From: Flavobacterium sp. SUN046
GTDB lineage: Bacteria; Bacteroidota; Bacteroidia; Flavobacteriales; Flavobacteriaceae
Direction: 5' to 3'
Assembly: GCF_028867965.1 (NCBI RefSeq)
Contig: NZ_JAPQNT010000008.1
Location: 124,001 to 188,000, forward strand
Length of the DNA stretch: 64,000 nt
The notes below the pieces were generated by a model that saw only the letters and a program-made list of their open reading frames with translations, was not told the DNA's origin and did not search any database. Shown piece after piece: positions 25,965-35,180 of this stretch. The position numbers were made by a program, and so were the translations under genes. How positions within the stretch are numbered: position 1 is the stretch's first letter; each line of letters starts with the position of its first letter.

Positions 25965-26534
25965 TTAAAATTTTAAAGTCAAACAAACGCCCAAATCTTG
26001 TTTTGTAGTGAATTCATTTCTATAAAAATCAGGTTTTAAAGTCAGGTTGTCATTTACATTAAACTGCATCAAATGTGCATCAACGTTGGCATCAACGATA
26101 TTTAAGACATAAAAAAGTCCAGTTAACAGTGCTGCTAAATCTCTGTTTTTTTGATAAAACTTTTGAGCAGAAATTAAACGAGAATTATCTAAATAAGAAT
26201 AATTATCATCGGTAAAACCTTCTAATCGTCTCTTGTAAGCATCTCTATATTGGTGGTATTTTTTATTATTACTCATGTAAAAATAAATAGTGGTTCCTAA
26301 TGCGCCATAAACCAATGGAACTTTCCAATATTTTTTATTATAAACTTGTCCCATTCCAGGAAATACAGCCGAATAAAATGCTGCTTTTGCTGGAGCTAAG
26401 ACATTTATTTCAGTCTTTTTAGTTTTGGTAGAGTCATTTTTCACTATGATTCCTTGCTCTATTTGGGTTTGTGCCAATGAAGAAAAAGTTCCCAGAAGAA
26501 AAAGTAAAGTTACTATGTAAATTGACCGAAGCAC
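25965..26534 (-). CDS. DUF5683 domain protein
   Basis: A 189-residue protein with a signal peptide (SIYIVTLLFLLGTFSSLAQ). The core FYSAVFPGMGQVYNKKYWKVPLVYGALGTTIYF is the DUF5683 pattern, with a further hydrophobic stretch around YVLNIVDANVDAHL, so it is likely envelope-associated. Function unknown; it is conserved beside parB and dapB in Bacteroidota. Its start overlaps the parB stop by one base. Confidence 0.88.
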   Translation of the reverse strand: MLRSIYIVTLLFLLGTFSSLAQTQIEQGIIVKNDSTKTKKTEINVLAPAKAAFYSAVFPGMGQVYNKKYWKVPLVYGALGTTIYFYMSNNKKYHQYRDAYKRRLEGFTDDNYSYLDNSRLISAQKFYQKNRDLAALLTGLFYVLNIVDANVDAHLMQFNVNDNLTLKPDFYRNEFTTKQDLGVCLTLKF

Positions 26535-27433
26535 TAACCGTTGATTAATTTAATAATTCGATTAAAATCTTCTTCTGAATGAAACGGAATTGCAATTTTG
26601 CCTTTACCATTTCCTGCGATTTTAACTTCTACTTTTGTTCCAAAGAAATTATTAAATGCTTTTTTTTGATCATCAGCAACATCAAATGAACTTCCTTTTT
26701 TTGCTTTTGCTGCAGCTGGTTTAACTCCTTCTTGATGTTTTTTTACTAATGCTTCAGTATCACGAACGGATAGATTTTCGCTTACAATTTTTTGATAAAT
26801 TTCTGTTTGAATATCTTGATTGTCAATATTAATCATCGCGCGACCGTGACCCATACTTATAAATCCGTCACGAATTCCGGTTTGAATAATTGGATCTAAT
26901 TTTAACAGACGCAAATAGTTAGTAATTGTAGAACGTTTTTTTCCAACGCGTTCGCTCATTTGCTCTTGTGTTAATTGAATTTCTTCAATCAAACGTTGGT
27001 AGGATAAAGCAATTTCAATTGGATCTAAATCATGACGTTGAATATTTTCAACCAATGCCATAACCAACGATTCATTGTCATTTGCAATACGAATATAAGC
27101 TGGAATGGTAGTCATTCCGACCAATTTAGAAGCACGCAAACGACGTTCACCCGAAATTAATTGGTATTTGTTAAAGTCTAATTTTCTAACTGTAATAGGC
27201 TGAATAACGCCTAATTCTTTAATAGAGGAAGCCAATTCTTGAAGCGCTTCTTCATTAAAATTAGTTCTAGGTTGAAACGGATTGATTTCGATAGCTTCGA
27301 TATCAACTTCTAAAATATTACCTACAACTTTATCTGCGTTTTTATCATCAACCGATTTAATATCGTTGTCTGGATCTTTTAATAATGCTGATAAACCTCT
27401 TCCTAAAGCTTGTTTTTTTACTGCTTTTGTCAT
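26534..27433 (-). CDS. parB: Chromosome-partitioning protein ParB
   Basis: A 299-residue CTPase/DNA-binding protein that loads on parS and clamps around DNA. It opens KKQALGRGLSALLKD, has the ParB/Srx domain with NPFQPR and SGERRLRASKLVG, and an HTH around MSERVGKKRSTITNYLRLL. The C-terminal dimerisation part is short and basic. It overlaps the DUF5683 gene by one base and follows parA by 13 bases. No good parS (TGTTTCACGTGAAACA-like) site was found in the window. Confidence 0.95.
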   Translation of the reverse strand: MTKAVKKQALGRGLSALLKDPDNDIKSVDDKNADKVVGNILEVDIEAIEINPFQPRTNFNEEALQELASSIKELGVIQPITVRKLDFNKYQLISGERRLRASKLVGMTTIPAYIRIANDNESLVMALVENIQRHDLDPIEIALSYQRLIEEIQLTQEQMSERVGKKRSTITNYLRLLKLDPIIQTGIRDGFISMGHGRAMINIDNQDIQTEIYQKIVSENLSVRDTEALVKKHQEGVKPAAAKAKKGSSFDVADDQKKAFNNFFGTKVEVKIAGNGKGKIAIPFHSEEDFNRIIKLING

Positions 27434-27446
27434 CTAATTAAAATAA

Positions 27447-28214
27447 TTAATTGCTATTTTTTTTGATAATTTCTTCTGCTAAACTCAAGTAATTGGTAGC
27501 TCCTTTACTTGTGGCATCGAAATTTATAATGCTTTCACCAAAACTTGGTGCTTCACTTAATTTCACATTTCTTTGAATTATAGTCTTGAAAACCATATCG
27601 TTAAAATGTTTTTGAACTTCTTCAACTACTTGATTTGACAAACGCAAACGCGAATCAAACATAGTTAAAAGCAAACCTTCAATATCCAATTCTGGATTGT
27701 GAATTTTTTGAACACTTTTAATAGTATTCAATAATTTTCCTAAACCTTCCAAAGCAAAATATTCACACTGAATTGGAATCACAACCGAATCGGCCGCTGT
27801 TAACGCATTTAATGTTAGTAAACCCAATGATGGCGCACAATCGATAAGAATATAGTCGTATTTATCTTTGATGCTTTCCAATGCTTGTTTCAGCATGTAT
27901 TCACGATTTTCTTTGTCTACCAATTCGATTTCGATGGCAACAAGATCAATATGTGCAGGAATTATATCAACGTTTGGAGACGAAGATTTCACAATAGCTT
28001 CTTCTGGAATATTGCTGTGTTCTAGAATTTGATACGTACCAATTTCTACACTTTCTACATCAATTCCTAAACCAGAACTTGCATTGGCTTGTGGATCGGC
28101 ATCAATAAGTAGCACTTTTTTCTCTAAAACACCCAATGATGCTGCGAGATTAATTGAAGTTGTTGTTTTTCCGACACCGCCTTTTTGGTTAGCTATTGCT
28201 ATGATTTTGCCCAT
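27447..28214 (-). CDS. parA: Chromosome-partitioning ATPase ParA
   Basis: A 255-residue deviant Walker A ATPase with KGGVGKTTTSINLAA near residue 11, LLIDADPQANAS, and IIDCAPSLGLLTL-type switch II (YILIDCAPSLG). It acts with ParB in segregating replicated origins. It is the first gene of a parA-parB-DUF5683-dapB-lepB block on the minus strand. Confidence 0.96.
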   Translation of the reverse strand: MGKIIAIANQKGGVGKTTTSINLAASLGVLEKKVLLIDADPQANASSGLGIDVESVEIGTYQILEHSNIPEEAIVKSSSPNVDIIPAHIDLVAIEIELVDKENREYMLKQALESIKDKYDYILIDCAPSLGLLTLNALTAADSVVIPIQCEYFALEGLGKLLNTIKSVQKIHNPELDIEGLLLTMFDSRLRLSNQVVEEVQKHFNDMVFKTIIQRNVKLSEAPSFGESIINFDATSKGATNYLSLAEEIIKKNSN

Positions 28215-28346
28215 GAATTCCTTAAAAATTTTGAGGTGTAAAAATACAATTTTTTATGGTTTATTCAAGTGTTATTTGTTAACAATGTTGTAAAGTTTAG
28301 AACAAAGAGAATAGAATAAAGAGAATAGAAAAAACTAAAAAAAAGA

Positions 28347-28376
28347 AAACCAGAAATAATAATTTACTTCTGGTTT
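28347..28376 (-). terminator. Terminator of the dienoyl-CoA reductase gene
   Basis: Arms AAACCAGAA (28347-28355) and TTCTGGTTT (28368-28376). On the minus strand it continues into a T-rich tract, downstream of the SDR gene and before parA. Confidence 0.75.
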
Positions 28377-28402
28377 AAAATTTTCTTATTTAAGTAGTTA
28401 AT

Positions 28403-28455
28403 TGAAAACTGAAAACTGAAAACTGCTTTCTGCAATCTAAAATCTGCCATCTGCT
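28403..28455. repeat. TGAAAAC tandem repeat and related words
   Basis: Three perfect TGAAAAC units (28403-28423) are followed by CTG- and ATCTG-containing variants up to the SDR stop codon. It is non-coding and of the same style as the repeat at 16874-16947. Confidence 0.6.
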
Positions 28456-28457
28456 AA

Positions 28458-29339
28458 CTACTTACTCCCTTTATTCTTAATCATCGCCTCTAACATATCC
28501 CACATTTCTTGCGGAATTTGCTCCAGCATGTTGAATTCGCCTGCACCTTGCAACCATTCGCCACCGTCAATAGTTACAACTTCACCATTAATATATCCAG
28601 AAAAATCTGAAACTAAATACGCCGCTAAATTGGCTAATTCTTGATGATTTCCAACACGTCTTAATGGCACTTTTTTAGTCATGTCAAATTTGGATGCTAA
28701 ATCGCCAGGCAATAAACGTTCCCAAGCGCCTTTGGTTGGAAATGGACCAGGAGCAATTGCATTCATTCGGATTCCGTATTTTGCCCATTCAACAGCTAAA
28801 CTTCTTGTCATTGCAAGTACGCCAGCTTTTGCAGTAGCACTCGGAACCACATAACCCGAACCAGTCCAAGCATAAGTTGTAACAATATTTAAAACTACTG
28901 AAGATTCTTGTTTTTTGTCAATCCAGTGTTTTCCAAAAGCTAACGTACAGTTTTTGGAACCTTTTAATACGATATCTATGATGGTATCAAAAGCATTTGC
29001 AGATAATCGTTCTGTTGGAGAAATGAAATTTCCAGCTGCATTATTCAATAAAACATCTACTTTGCCAAAAGCCTTTAAAACTTCTGCGAGCATTGATTCA
29101 ACTTGATCGTAATGGCGAACATCACATTGTAAAGCCAAACATGTTCCACCAGTTTCAGTAGTTAATTCTTCGGCAGTTTTTTGAAGTTTGTCTAAATCTC
29201 TTGAAGTTATGGCAACGTTGGCACCTAATTCTAAAAAATATTTTGTCATTGCTTTTCCCAAGCCGCTTCCGCCACCGGTTACAACAATTGTTTTGCCTTT
29301 TAACGCATCATCACGAAGCATTTTTGCTGAAAAATCCAT
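28458..29339 (-). CDS. SDR oxidoreductase, 2,4-dienoyl-CoA reductase (DECR) type
   Basis: A 293-residue short-chain dehydrogenase with TGGGSGLG nucleotide binding near residue 21 and NNAAGNFISPTERLS near residue 99, closely resembling mitochondrial DECR1. The classical YxxxK is absent: Lys171 is preceded by Ser167 at -4 and Tyr156 at -15, which reproduces the DECR geometry (Tyr199, Ser210, Lys214 in human DECR1). It therefore probably reduces 2,4-dienoyl-CoA intermediates with NADPH during oxidation of unsaturated fatty acids. A terminator follows. Confidence 0.88.
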   Translation of the reverse strand: MDFSAKMLRDDALKGKTIVVTGGGSGLGKAMTKYFLELGANVAITSRDLDKLQKTAEELTTETGGTCLALQCDVRHYDQVESMLAEVLKAFGKVDVLLNNAAGNFISPTERLSANAFDTIIDIVLKGSKNCTLAFGKHWIDKKQESSVVLNIVTTYAWTGSGYVVPSATAKAGVLAMTRSLAVEWAKYGIRMNAIAPGPFPTKGAWERLLPGDLASKFDMTKKVPLRRVGNHQELANLAAYLVSDFSGYINGEVVTIDGGEWLQGAGEFNMLEQIPQEMWDMLEAMIKNKGSK

Positions 29340-29406
29340 AGTAGTTTGTTTTTGTTAGTGTAAATATAGAAATTATTTTATTATGCGCGCATAGTATTTG
29401 ATTATT

Positions 29407-30534
29407 TTACAATTTTAACAATTGATTAGTAGCTTCAATTAAAGTTTTTTCGTCTTTTGCAAAACAAAATCGAATGCAATTTGTTTGTTTTGAATCAGCA
29501 TAAAACGGAGAAAGCGGAACAGTAGCAACTCCATATTCTTTAACCAATCGTTTTGTGAAATCAAGATCATTTTCATCAGAAATTAATTTATACGATGCAA
29601 TTTGAAAATAAGAACCTTCGCACGGCAATAATTCAAATTTGGTTTCTTTCATTAAATTTCTAAAAAAGTCTCTTTTTTGTTGATAGAATGTACCAAGTTG
29701 TGAAATATCAACCATTTCGATGTAATCATTCAAAGCATATTGTGCCAAACTATTCACGCTGAAAACCAAAAATTGATGCACTTTTTTAATTTCTTTCATC
29801 AAATATTCTGGAGCAATTAAATAGCCAATCTTCCAACCAGTTATGTGAAATGATTTTCCAAATGAAGAAACAATCACACTTTTATTGATTAATTTTTCTC
29901 TTTGATTTACCGATATATGTTTGTTTTCAAAAGTAATGTATTCATAAACTTCGTCAGAAAGCACGATTACATTCGGATGCAAATTCAATAATTTTTCCAG
30001 TTGCAAATAATCATTTTCTGTCCAAATTTTTCCTGTCGGATTGTGCGGATTGTTTATAATTATCATTTTGGTTTTACTATTCATTGCATTCGAAATCGTC
30101 TCCCAATTCGGAGTGAAATCATCGTTCAAATTGATGCGAATTGGTTTAGCATTGCAAAGTAGGATAGGAGTTTCGTAACAATCATAACTCGGATCAAGAA
30201 TAATAACTTCCTCATTTGGATTTACTAACGCTTGAATTGTAGCAAAAATTCCTTCGGTTGCTCCAGCAGTAACTAAAATATCTGTTGTTGGATTAACTTT
30301 TCTGTTGTATGAATTTTTTGTAAGCGTGGCAATTTTCTCTAATAAAGGTGGAAAACCAGCCATTGGTAAATACTGATGAATTTCTTCTTTTGCCCATTTT
30401 GCAACACAATTTTTCAAGCGTTCATCAACAGGAAAATTCGGAAATCCTTGCGATAAATTAATGGCGTTGTATTCGTTTGCCATTTGAGACATTATGCTGA
30501 AAATACTAGTTGATATATGCGGAAGTTTAGACAT
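29407..30534 (-). CDS. Methionine aminotransferase (class I/II PLP enzyme)
   Basis: A 375-residue fold type I aminotransferase resembling YbdL and kynurenine/methionine aminotransferases. Visible are INLSQGFPNFP, YLPMAGFPPL, NNPHNPTGKIW, SDEVYEYI, and the PLP lysine Lys227 in SSFGKSFHITGWKIGY. It probably converts 4-methylthio-2-oxobutanoate to methionine using aromatic amino acids as donors. Substrate assignment is by family resemblance. Divergent from the VIT protein gene. Confidence 0.88.
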   Translation of the reverse strand: MSKLPHISTSIFSIMSQMANEYNAINLSQGFPNFPVDERLKNCVAKWAKEEIHQYLPMAGFPPLLEKIATLTKNSYNRKVNPTTDILVTAGATEGIFATIQALVNPNEEVIILDPSYDCYETPILLCNAKPIRINLNDDFTPNWETISNAMNSKTKMIIINNPHNPTGKIWTENDYLQLEKLLNLHPNVIVLSDEVYEYITFENKHISVNQREKLINKSVIVSSFGKSFHITGWKIGYLIAPEYLMKEIKKVHQFLVFSVNSLAQYALNDYIEMVDISQLGTFYQQKRDFFRNLMKETKFELLPCEGSYFQIASYKLISDENDLDFTKRLVKEYGVATVPLSPFYADSKQTNCIRFCFAKDEKTLIEATNQLLKL

Positions 30535-30654
30535 GAAAATTGAATTAATTCATCGTAAAAATAATAAATTTAAAATCCATTCCAACCTTTTCCTAAAAAT
30601 ACTACTCTATATCATTATAACGGTTTTACTGCCGAAACTTTAAAAATGAATTTT

Positions 30655-33600
30655 ATGAAAAAAGCACTTCAAATTCTAGTAGTACTAATTGGTTTTTTTG
30701 CCAATGCCCAAAGTCCGCAACTTAATGTTAAAGGAAAAGACTCTTCTTTAGTTAGATTAAGTCAGTTGAAAGTAAATGTAAAAGTGGTTGGAAATATTGC
30801 TTACACAACTACCGAAATGCACTTTTTTAACGGCACCGATCGTCAATTGGAAGCCGAATTATTGTTTCCGTTGCCCGAAGGAGTTTCGGTTTCGAGATAT
30901 GCAATTGATATAAATGGCAAAATGCGTGAAGCTGTTCCTGTAAATAAAAACAAAGGAAAAGAAGTTTTTGAAGCCGTTGAACATCGTAGAGTTGACCCAG
31001 GATTATTAGAAAAAGTAGAAGGCAATAATTTTAAAACACGCATTTATCCGTTGATGCCCAATAATGAACGTATTGTTATTATTGGCTACGAACAAGAATT
31101 AATTAGTTTAGACGCGACTCATTTAGGCTATCAAATGTTGAGTAGTTATTTGCGACCGTTGGATATTTTTGAATTGTCTGTTGCTGTTCTTGGAGCTACT
31201 GCAGTGCCAACAATTACTAATGATGAAGGTGTTTTGGCATTAGAAAATTTCAATCAGAATTATCAAGCAACTATTAGAAAAAGTAATTATACAGCTAAAG
31301 ATAAATTGATAATTTCGATTCCGATTAAAGAAGATATTCCAAGTGTTGTGGTGCAATCGGTAGATAATCAGCATTATTTTTATGCAAATACCATTATTGA
31401 CGGAGTAAAAGTGCATAAGAAAAATCCAAATTCAATTGGACTAATTTGGGATGTGTCGCTAAGTTGTAGAAAACGCGATTTGAAAAAAGAACTAGAGTTA
31501 CTTGATGCTTATATTAAAGGATTAAATTCAGTAGAAATTACACTTTATTTTGAAGGTTATAATTTTGAAAAGAAGGCAATTTATAGCATAAAAAATGGTG
31601 ATTGGTCTGAATTAAAATCAGAATTAGCTAAAGTGAAATATGATGGAGGAACTCGTTTTTCAAAAATTAAATTAGCGGTTCACGATGAATATTTATTTTT
31701 CACTGACGGATTATCGTCGTTAAGTAAAAACAATCTTCCGGATACTAAAAAATCAATTTATACCATTACTTCATTGGCTTCAGCAGATTATGCTTTTCTA
31801 AATTTTAATGCTATAAAATCAGGTGGAAGTTTCATTAATTTGAATCAAATGAAAGTTGAAGATGCTTTGAATAAATTGGTTTTCCAAAACTTAAAATTCT
31901 TAGGCGTTAAAGAAAATTTTATGGTAACCGATTTGTATCCAATGGTTGGAACACCAGTTTCAGGAAGTTTTAGCGTAGCAGGAATTTCATTAAAAGCACA
32001 AAACGAAATCGTATTACTTTTTGGTTATAATGACACACCAACACTAGAAAAAACTATTGTAATTAATGCAAATAATCAGGCGACAAATGACGTAAATATC
32101 GAAAAACTTTGGGCGCAAAAGAAAATTGCCAATTTAGAAATACGTTACAAAGACAACGCAGAAGAAATTGAAACTTTAGGCAAAAAATACGGTATTGTAA
32201 CCGAAAATACATCGTTAATTGTGTTAGAAAGTTTGAACGATTATATTCAATACGATATTGTTCCACCAGCAGAAATACGCCCAGAATTTGACAGATTGAT
32301 GAAACAACAAATTGCATCTGCTGCTGCTCAAAAACACAGTAATTGGGAAAATGTAGAACGTTATTATCAAGAATTAAAAGCTTGGTGGGATAACGATACA
32401 AAATACCAATTACCTAAACCAGTAAAGCCTCCAAAAAAAGTAAAACAAGTGACAAATTATCAGCCTCAAAATGTTAATTTTAATGGTGTGAATCCAAGTT
32501 TTGTTAGAGGTTTAGTTTATGATAAATCAGAACCATTACCAGGAGCAACTGTAGTTATTAGAGGAACAAATAGAGGTGTTGAAACCGATTTGGATGGAAA
32601 ATATTCAATTAATGCTAAACCTGGAGATGTTTTAGTGTTTAATTTTATCGGAATGAAACCAACTTCGGTGACAGTTGGAAATAATAAACGAATTGATGTT
32701 CGTTTAGCTGAATCAGATGTTCAATTAGATGAAGTCGTGGTAACTGCTTTTGGAAGCAGTAGAGCGAAAAGATCAGTTAGTTCTTCTGTTCAACAAGTTC
32801 AAAGTTCAAGTATTTCATCTGAAAAGGAAGAAGACTATAAAGTTACGGATGCTCCAATTGCCGATGCTGTACAAACTTTAAATGGAAGAGTTAATGGACT
32901 TGCAGTAAATACTCCTAACAATCAAAATGTAGTTATTAGAGGAAATAGTACTGTTACAAATGGCGCAACTATGAATTGGACAACTACAGATAGCATTTCC
33001 AACGGAACTTATTCAAACGCAAATGGTTATGCAATTACCAATAGAACCAAGGTAACCCAATGGAATCCAGATAGAGTTTATTTGAAAGCTTTGGCAAATG
33101 CTCCAGCCGATAAAAAATATACTTTGTATTTAGAGTTGAAAGAAGATCAAGAAACCAATCCGAATTTTTATTTTGATGTTGCCAATCATTTTTATGATAC
33201 TGGTGATAAAGCAACGGCGCTGTTGGTTTTGAGTAATATAGCCGATTTAGGTTTAGAAAACCATCAGTTGTACAAATCGTTGACTTATTTGTTACGTCAA
33301 TGGCAAGCTTATGATGATGCTTTATATACAGCTACTCAAGTTGCAAAATGGCGAGCACAAGAGCCACAAGCGCATAGAGATTTGGCTTTAGTCTTGGAAG
33401 ATAACAAGCAATATCAAGCCGCTTTCGACGAATTAATTAAAGGTTTAGAAGTCAATTATTACGGAGAAATGAGCGGTCAATATGAAGGCGTTGAAGATAT
33501 TATTTTGATGGATATCAATCGAATGATGGCGGAACATAAAAGCATAAAAACCGATAAATTGGATGAAAAATATTATGATAAAATGCCAGTTGATGTGCGC

Positions 33601-33954
33601 ATCATTTTGAATTGGAATCAAATGGATACTGATATCGATTTACATATTATTGAGCCAACCAACGAAGAATGTTATTACGGACATCGTGATACAAATGCTG
33701 GAGCACGATTTTCTAAAGATTTTACACAAGGTTACGGACCAGAACAATATTTATTACGAAATGCAGTAAAAGGAAAGTTCATCATCAAGACCAATTATTT
33801 TGGCGAAGGCGCACTTACCGAAAACGGACCAACAACTGTTATGGTTGAGGTTTACACCCGAAAAGGAAATGGAACTATTGAAAGAAAATTGCAAACTATT
33901 CAATTAGGAAAAGTAAAAGAAAATCAAAATTTGGCAGAGATAATAATAGATTAG
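30655..33954 (+). CDS. Large exported VIT/vWA/plug-like/DUF2135 mosaic protein
   Basis: About 1,099 residues with a signal peptide; the ATG at 30655 gives a better signal peptide than the one at 30646. A VIT domain covers roughly residues 20-150. A vWA-like region follows with DVSLS matching the DxSxS MIDAS core. Around 620-710 is a carboxypeptidase-regulatory fold (GATVVIRGTNRGVETDLDGKYSI) leading into DEVVVTAFG, and around 770-800 a plug-like LNGRVNGLAV and VVIRGNST, both normally found in SusC-type receptors, but no beta-barrel follows. TPR-like helices come next, and a DUF2135 domain with DTDIDLHIIEP ends the protein. It is probably a periplasmic or surface assembly factor. Confidence 0.8.
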   Translation: MKKALQILVVLIGFFANAQSPQLNVKGKDSSLVRLSQLKVNVKVVGNIAYTTTEMHFFNGTDRQLEAELLFPLPEGVSVSRYAIDINGKMREAVPVNKNKGKEVFEAVEHRRVDPGLLEKVEGNNFKTRIYPLMPNNERIVIIGYEQELISLDATHLGYQMLSSYLRPLDIFELSVAVLGATAVPTITNDEGVLALENFNQNYQATIRKSNYTAKDKLIISIPIKEDIPSVVVQSVDNQHYFYANTIIDGVKVHKKNPNSIGLIWDVSLSCRKRDLKKELELLDAYIKGLNSVEITLYFEGYNFEKKAIYSIKNGDWSELKSELAKVKYDGGTRFSKIKLAVHDEYLFFTDGLSSLSKNNLPDTKKSIYTITSLASADYAFLNFNAIKSGGSFINLNQMKVEDALNKLVFQNLKFLGVKENFMVTDLYPMVGTPVSGSFSVAGISLKAQNEIVLLFGYNDTPTLEKTIVINANNQATNDVNIEKLWAQKKIANLEIRYKDNAEEIETLGKKYGIVTENTSLIVLESLNDYIQYDIVPPAEIRPEFDRLMKQQIASAAAQKHSNWENVERYYQELKAWWDNDTKYQLPKPVKPPKKVKQVTNYQPQNVNFNGVNPSFVRGLVYDKSEPLPGATVVIRGTNRGVETDLDGKYSINAKPGDVLVFNFIGMKPTSVTVGNNKRIDVRLAESDVQLDEVVVTAFGSSRAKRSVSSSVQQVQSSSISSEKEEDYKVTDAPIADAVQTLNGRVNGLAVNTPNNQNVVIRGNSTVTNGATMNWTTTDSISNGTYSNANGYAITNRTKVTQWNPDRVYLKALANAPADKKYTLYLELKEDQETNPNFYFDVANHFYDTGDKATALLVLSNIADLGLENHQLYKSLTYLLRQWQAYDDALYTATQVAKWRAQEPQAHRDLALVLEDNKQYQAAFDELIKGLEVNYYGEMSGQYEGVEDIILMDINRMMAEHKSIKTDKLDEKYYDKMPVDVRIILNWNQMDTDIDLHIIEPTNEECYYGHRDTNAGARFSKDFTQGYGPEQYLLRNAVKGKFIIKTNYFGEGALTENGPTTVMVEVYTRKGNGTIERKLQTIQLGKVKENQNLAEIIID

Positions 33955-33979
33955 TTAATTAAATTGTGGTTAATTTTGA

Positions 33980-34020
33980 AAAGCAGCTTTGAAAGAAATT
34001 TTGAAGCTGTTTTTTGTTTT
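33980..34020 (+). terminator. Terminator of the VIT protein gene
   Basis: AAAGCAGCTT pairs with AAGCTGTTTT (one G-T pair) across a 14-base loop, followed by T-rich sequence. Confidence 0.7.
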
Positions 34021-34051
34021 TATAAAATTTCAAAAGTTCAAATCAAAAATG

Positions 34052-34059
34052 TATATTTG
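34052..34059 (+). promoter_or_regulatory. Promoter -7 box of the DUF493 gene
   Basis: TATATTTG matches TAnnTTTG, about 20 bases before the ATG at 34080. The -33 element is not clear. Confidence 0.55.
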
Positions 34060-34079
34060 CCTTTATTTTTAATTGAAAA

Positions 34080-34364
34080 ATGGATAAAAAGACCGAAGAA
34101 TTTTACATTCGTCTAAAAGAAGAGTTGGGTAACACATCAACTTGGCCTGGCGAATACCTTTACAAATTTATTGTACCAACTGATGCTAAAAAAGTAGAAG
34201 AAGTTGAAAATGCTTTTGATAACATGGGTGCAGTAATAAAAACTAATCAATCTAAAACTGGAAAATTTACAAGTATTTCGATAAATGTTACCATGGAATC
34301 TCCAGAAGATGTTGTTGCAAAATACATTGAAGTTTCAGCAATTGAAGGAATAATTTCATTTTAA
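34080..34364 (+). CDS. DUF493 family protein (YbeD-like)
   Basis: A 94-residue ferredoxin-like small protein. The core EYLYKFIVPTDAKKVEEVENAF and GKFTSISINVTMESPEDVVAKYIEVSAIEGI match DUF493/YbeD, an ACT-like fold with a suspected regulatory role. It is followed one base later by the DUF4290 gene, with which it probably forms an operon running towards murA. Confidence 0.85.
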   Translation: MDKKTEEFYIRLKEELGNTSTWPGEYLYKFIVPTDAKKVEEVENAFDNMGAVIKTNQSKTGKFTSISINVTMESPEDVVAKYIEVSAIEGIISF

Positions 34365-34365
34365 T

Positions 34366-35100
34366 ATGGTTGCAAAATATATAAAAGAAAATGCTAATGA
34401 CGTTGTATTCAATTTAGAATACAATGCCGAGCGTCCGCATTTAATCATTCCAGAATATGGTCGTCATTTGCAAAAATTGATTGACCAAGCGGTTATAATT
34501 GAAAGTAAAGAGGAACGAAATAAAGCAGCACGTTACATTATTAGTGTTATGGGAAGTTTGAATCCGCATTTGCGTGATGTACTCGATTTTCAGCATAAAT
34601 TGTGGGATCAATTGTTTATTATGTCCGATTTTAAATTGGATGTAGATTCGCCTTATCCAATTCCGACTCGAGAAGTAATTAACTTAAAGCCAGAACGTTT
34701 GGCTTATCCACAGAAAAATCCTAAGTACCGTTTTTATGGAAACAATATCAAGTACATGATAGAAGTTGCCAATAAATGGGAAGAAGGCGAAATGAAAAGT
34801 GCCTTGGTGAAAGTAATTGCCAACCACATGAAAAAATCTTATTTGAGTTGGAATAAAGATACCGTTACCGATGCTGTAATTTTTGAACATTTGTTCGAAC
34901 TTTCAGAAGGAACTATCAATTTAATTCAAAGTCAAGAAGAACTCTCTACCACAAATGATTTGATTCGTACTAACAAAAAAGTATCTAATAAGTCATTAAT
35001 GCCACAACAAAAGAACATGAAAATACAAGGATTTAAAAAACCTATTGCTGGTAAAAAACCTTTTGTAAAAAATAATAATAACAACAATAATCCAAAATAA
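34366..35100 (+). CDS. DUF4290 domain protein
   Basis: A 244-residue protein of a family restricted largely to Bacteroidota. The N-terminal region FNLEYNAERPHLIIPEYGRHLQKLIDQAV is characteristic; the middle includes YPIPTREVINLKPERLAYPQ. The tail is Lys/Asn-rich and probably disordered. Function unknown. It sits between DUF493 and murA, a gene order common in flavobacteria. Confidence 0.88.
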   Translation: MVAKYIKENANDVVFNLEYNAERPHLIIPEYGRHLQKLIDQAVIIESKEERNKAARYIISVMGSLNPHLRDVLDFQHKLWDQLFIMSDFKLDVDSPYPIPTREVINLKPERLAYPQKNPKYRFYGNNIKYMIEVANKWEEGEMKSALVKVIANHMKKSYLSWNKDTVTDAVIFEHLFELSEGTINLIQSQEELSTTNDLIRTNKKVSNKSLMPQQKNMKIQGFKKPIAGKKPFVKNNNNNNNPK

Positions 35101-35180
35101 AGGCACTAAGGAGCTAAGTTTTTAAGGTGCTAAGTAACCTCAAAATCTCAGAGCCTCAGCGTCTCAGAATCTAAAAATAT
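35101..35180. repeat. Degenerate CTAAG / CTCAG intergenic repeat
   Basis: The 80-base gap before murA has two blocks of short related words: CACTAAGGAGCTAAG with GTGCTAAG, then CTCAGAGCCTCAGCGTCTCAGAATCT. It is non-coding. Confidence 0.5.
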
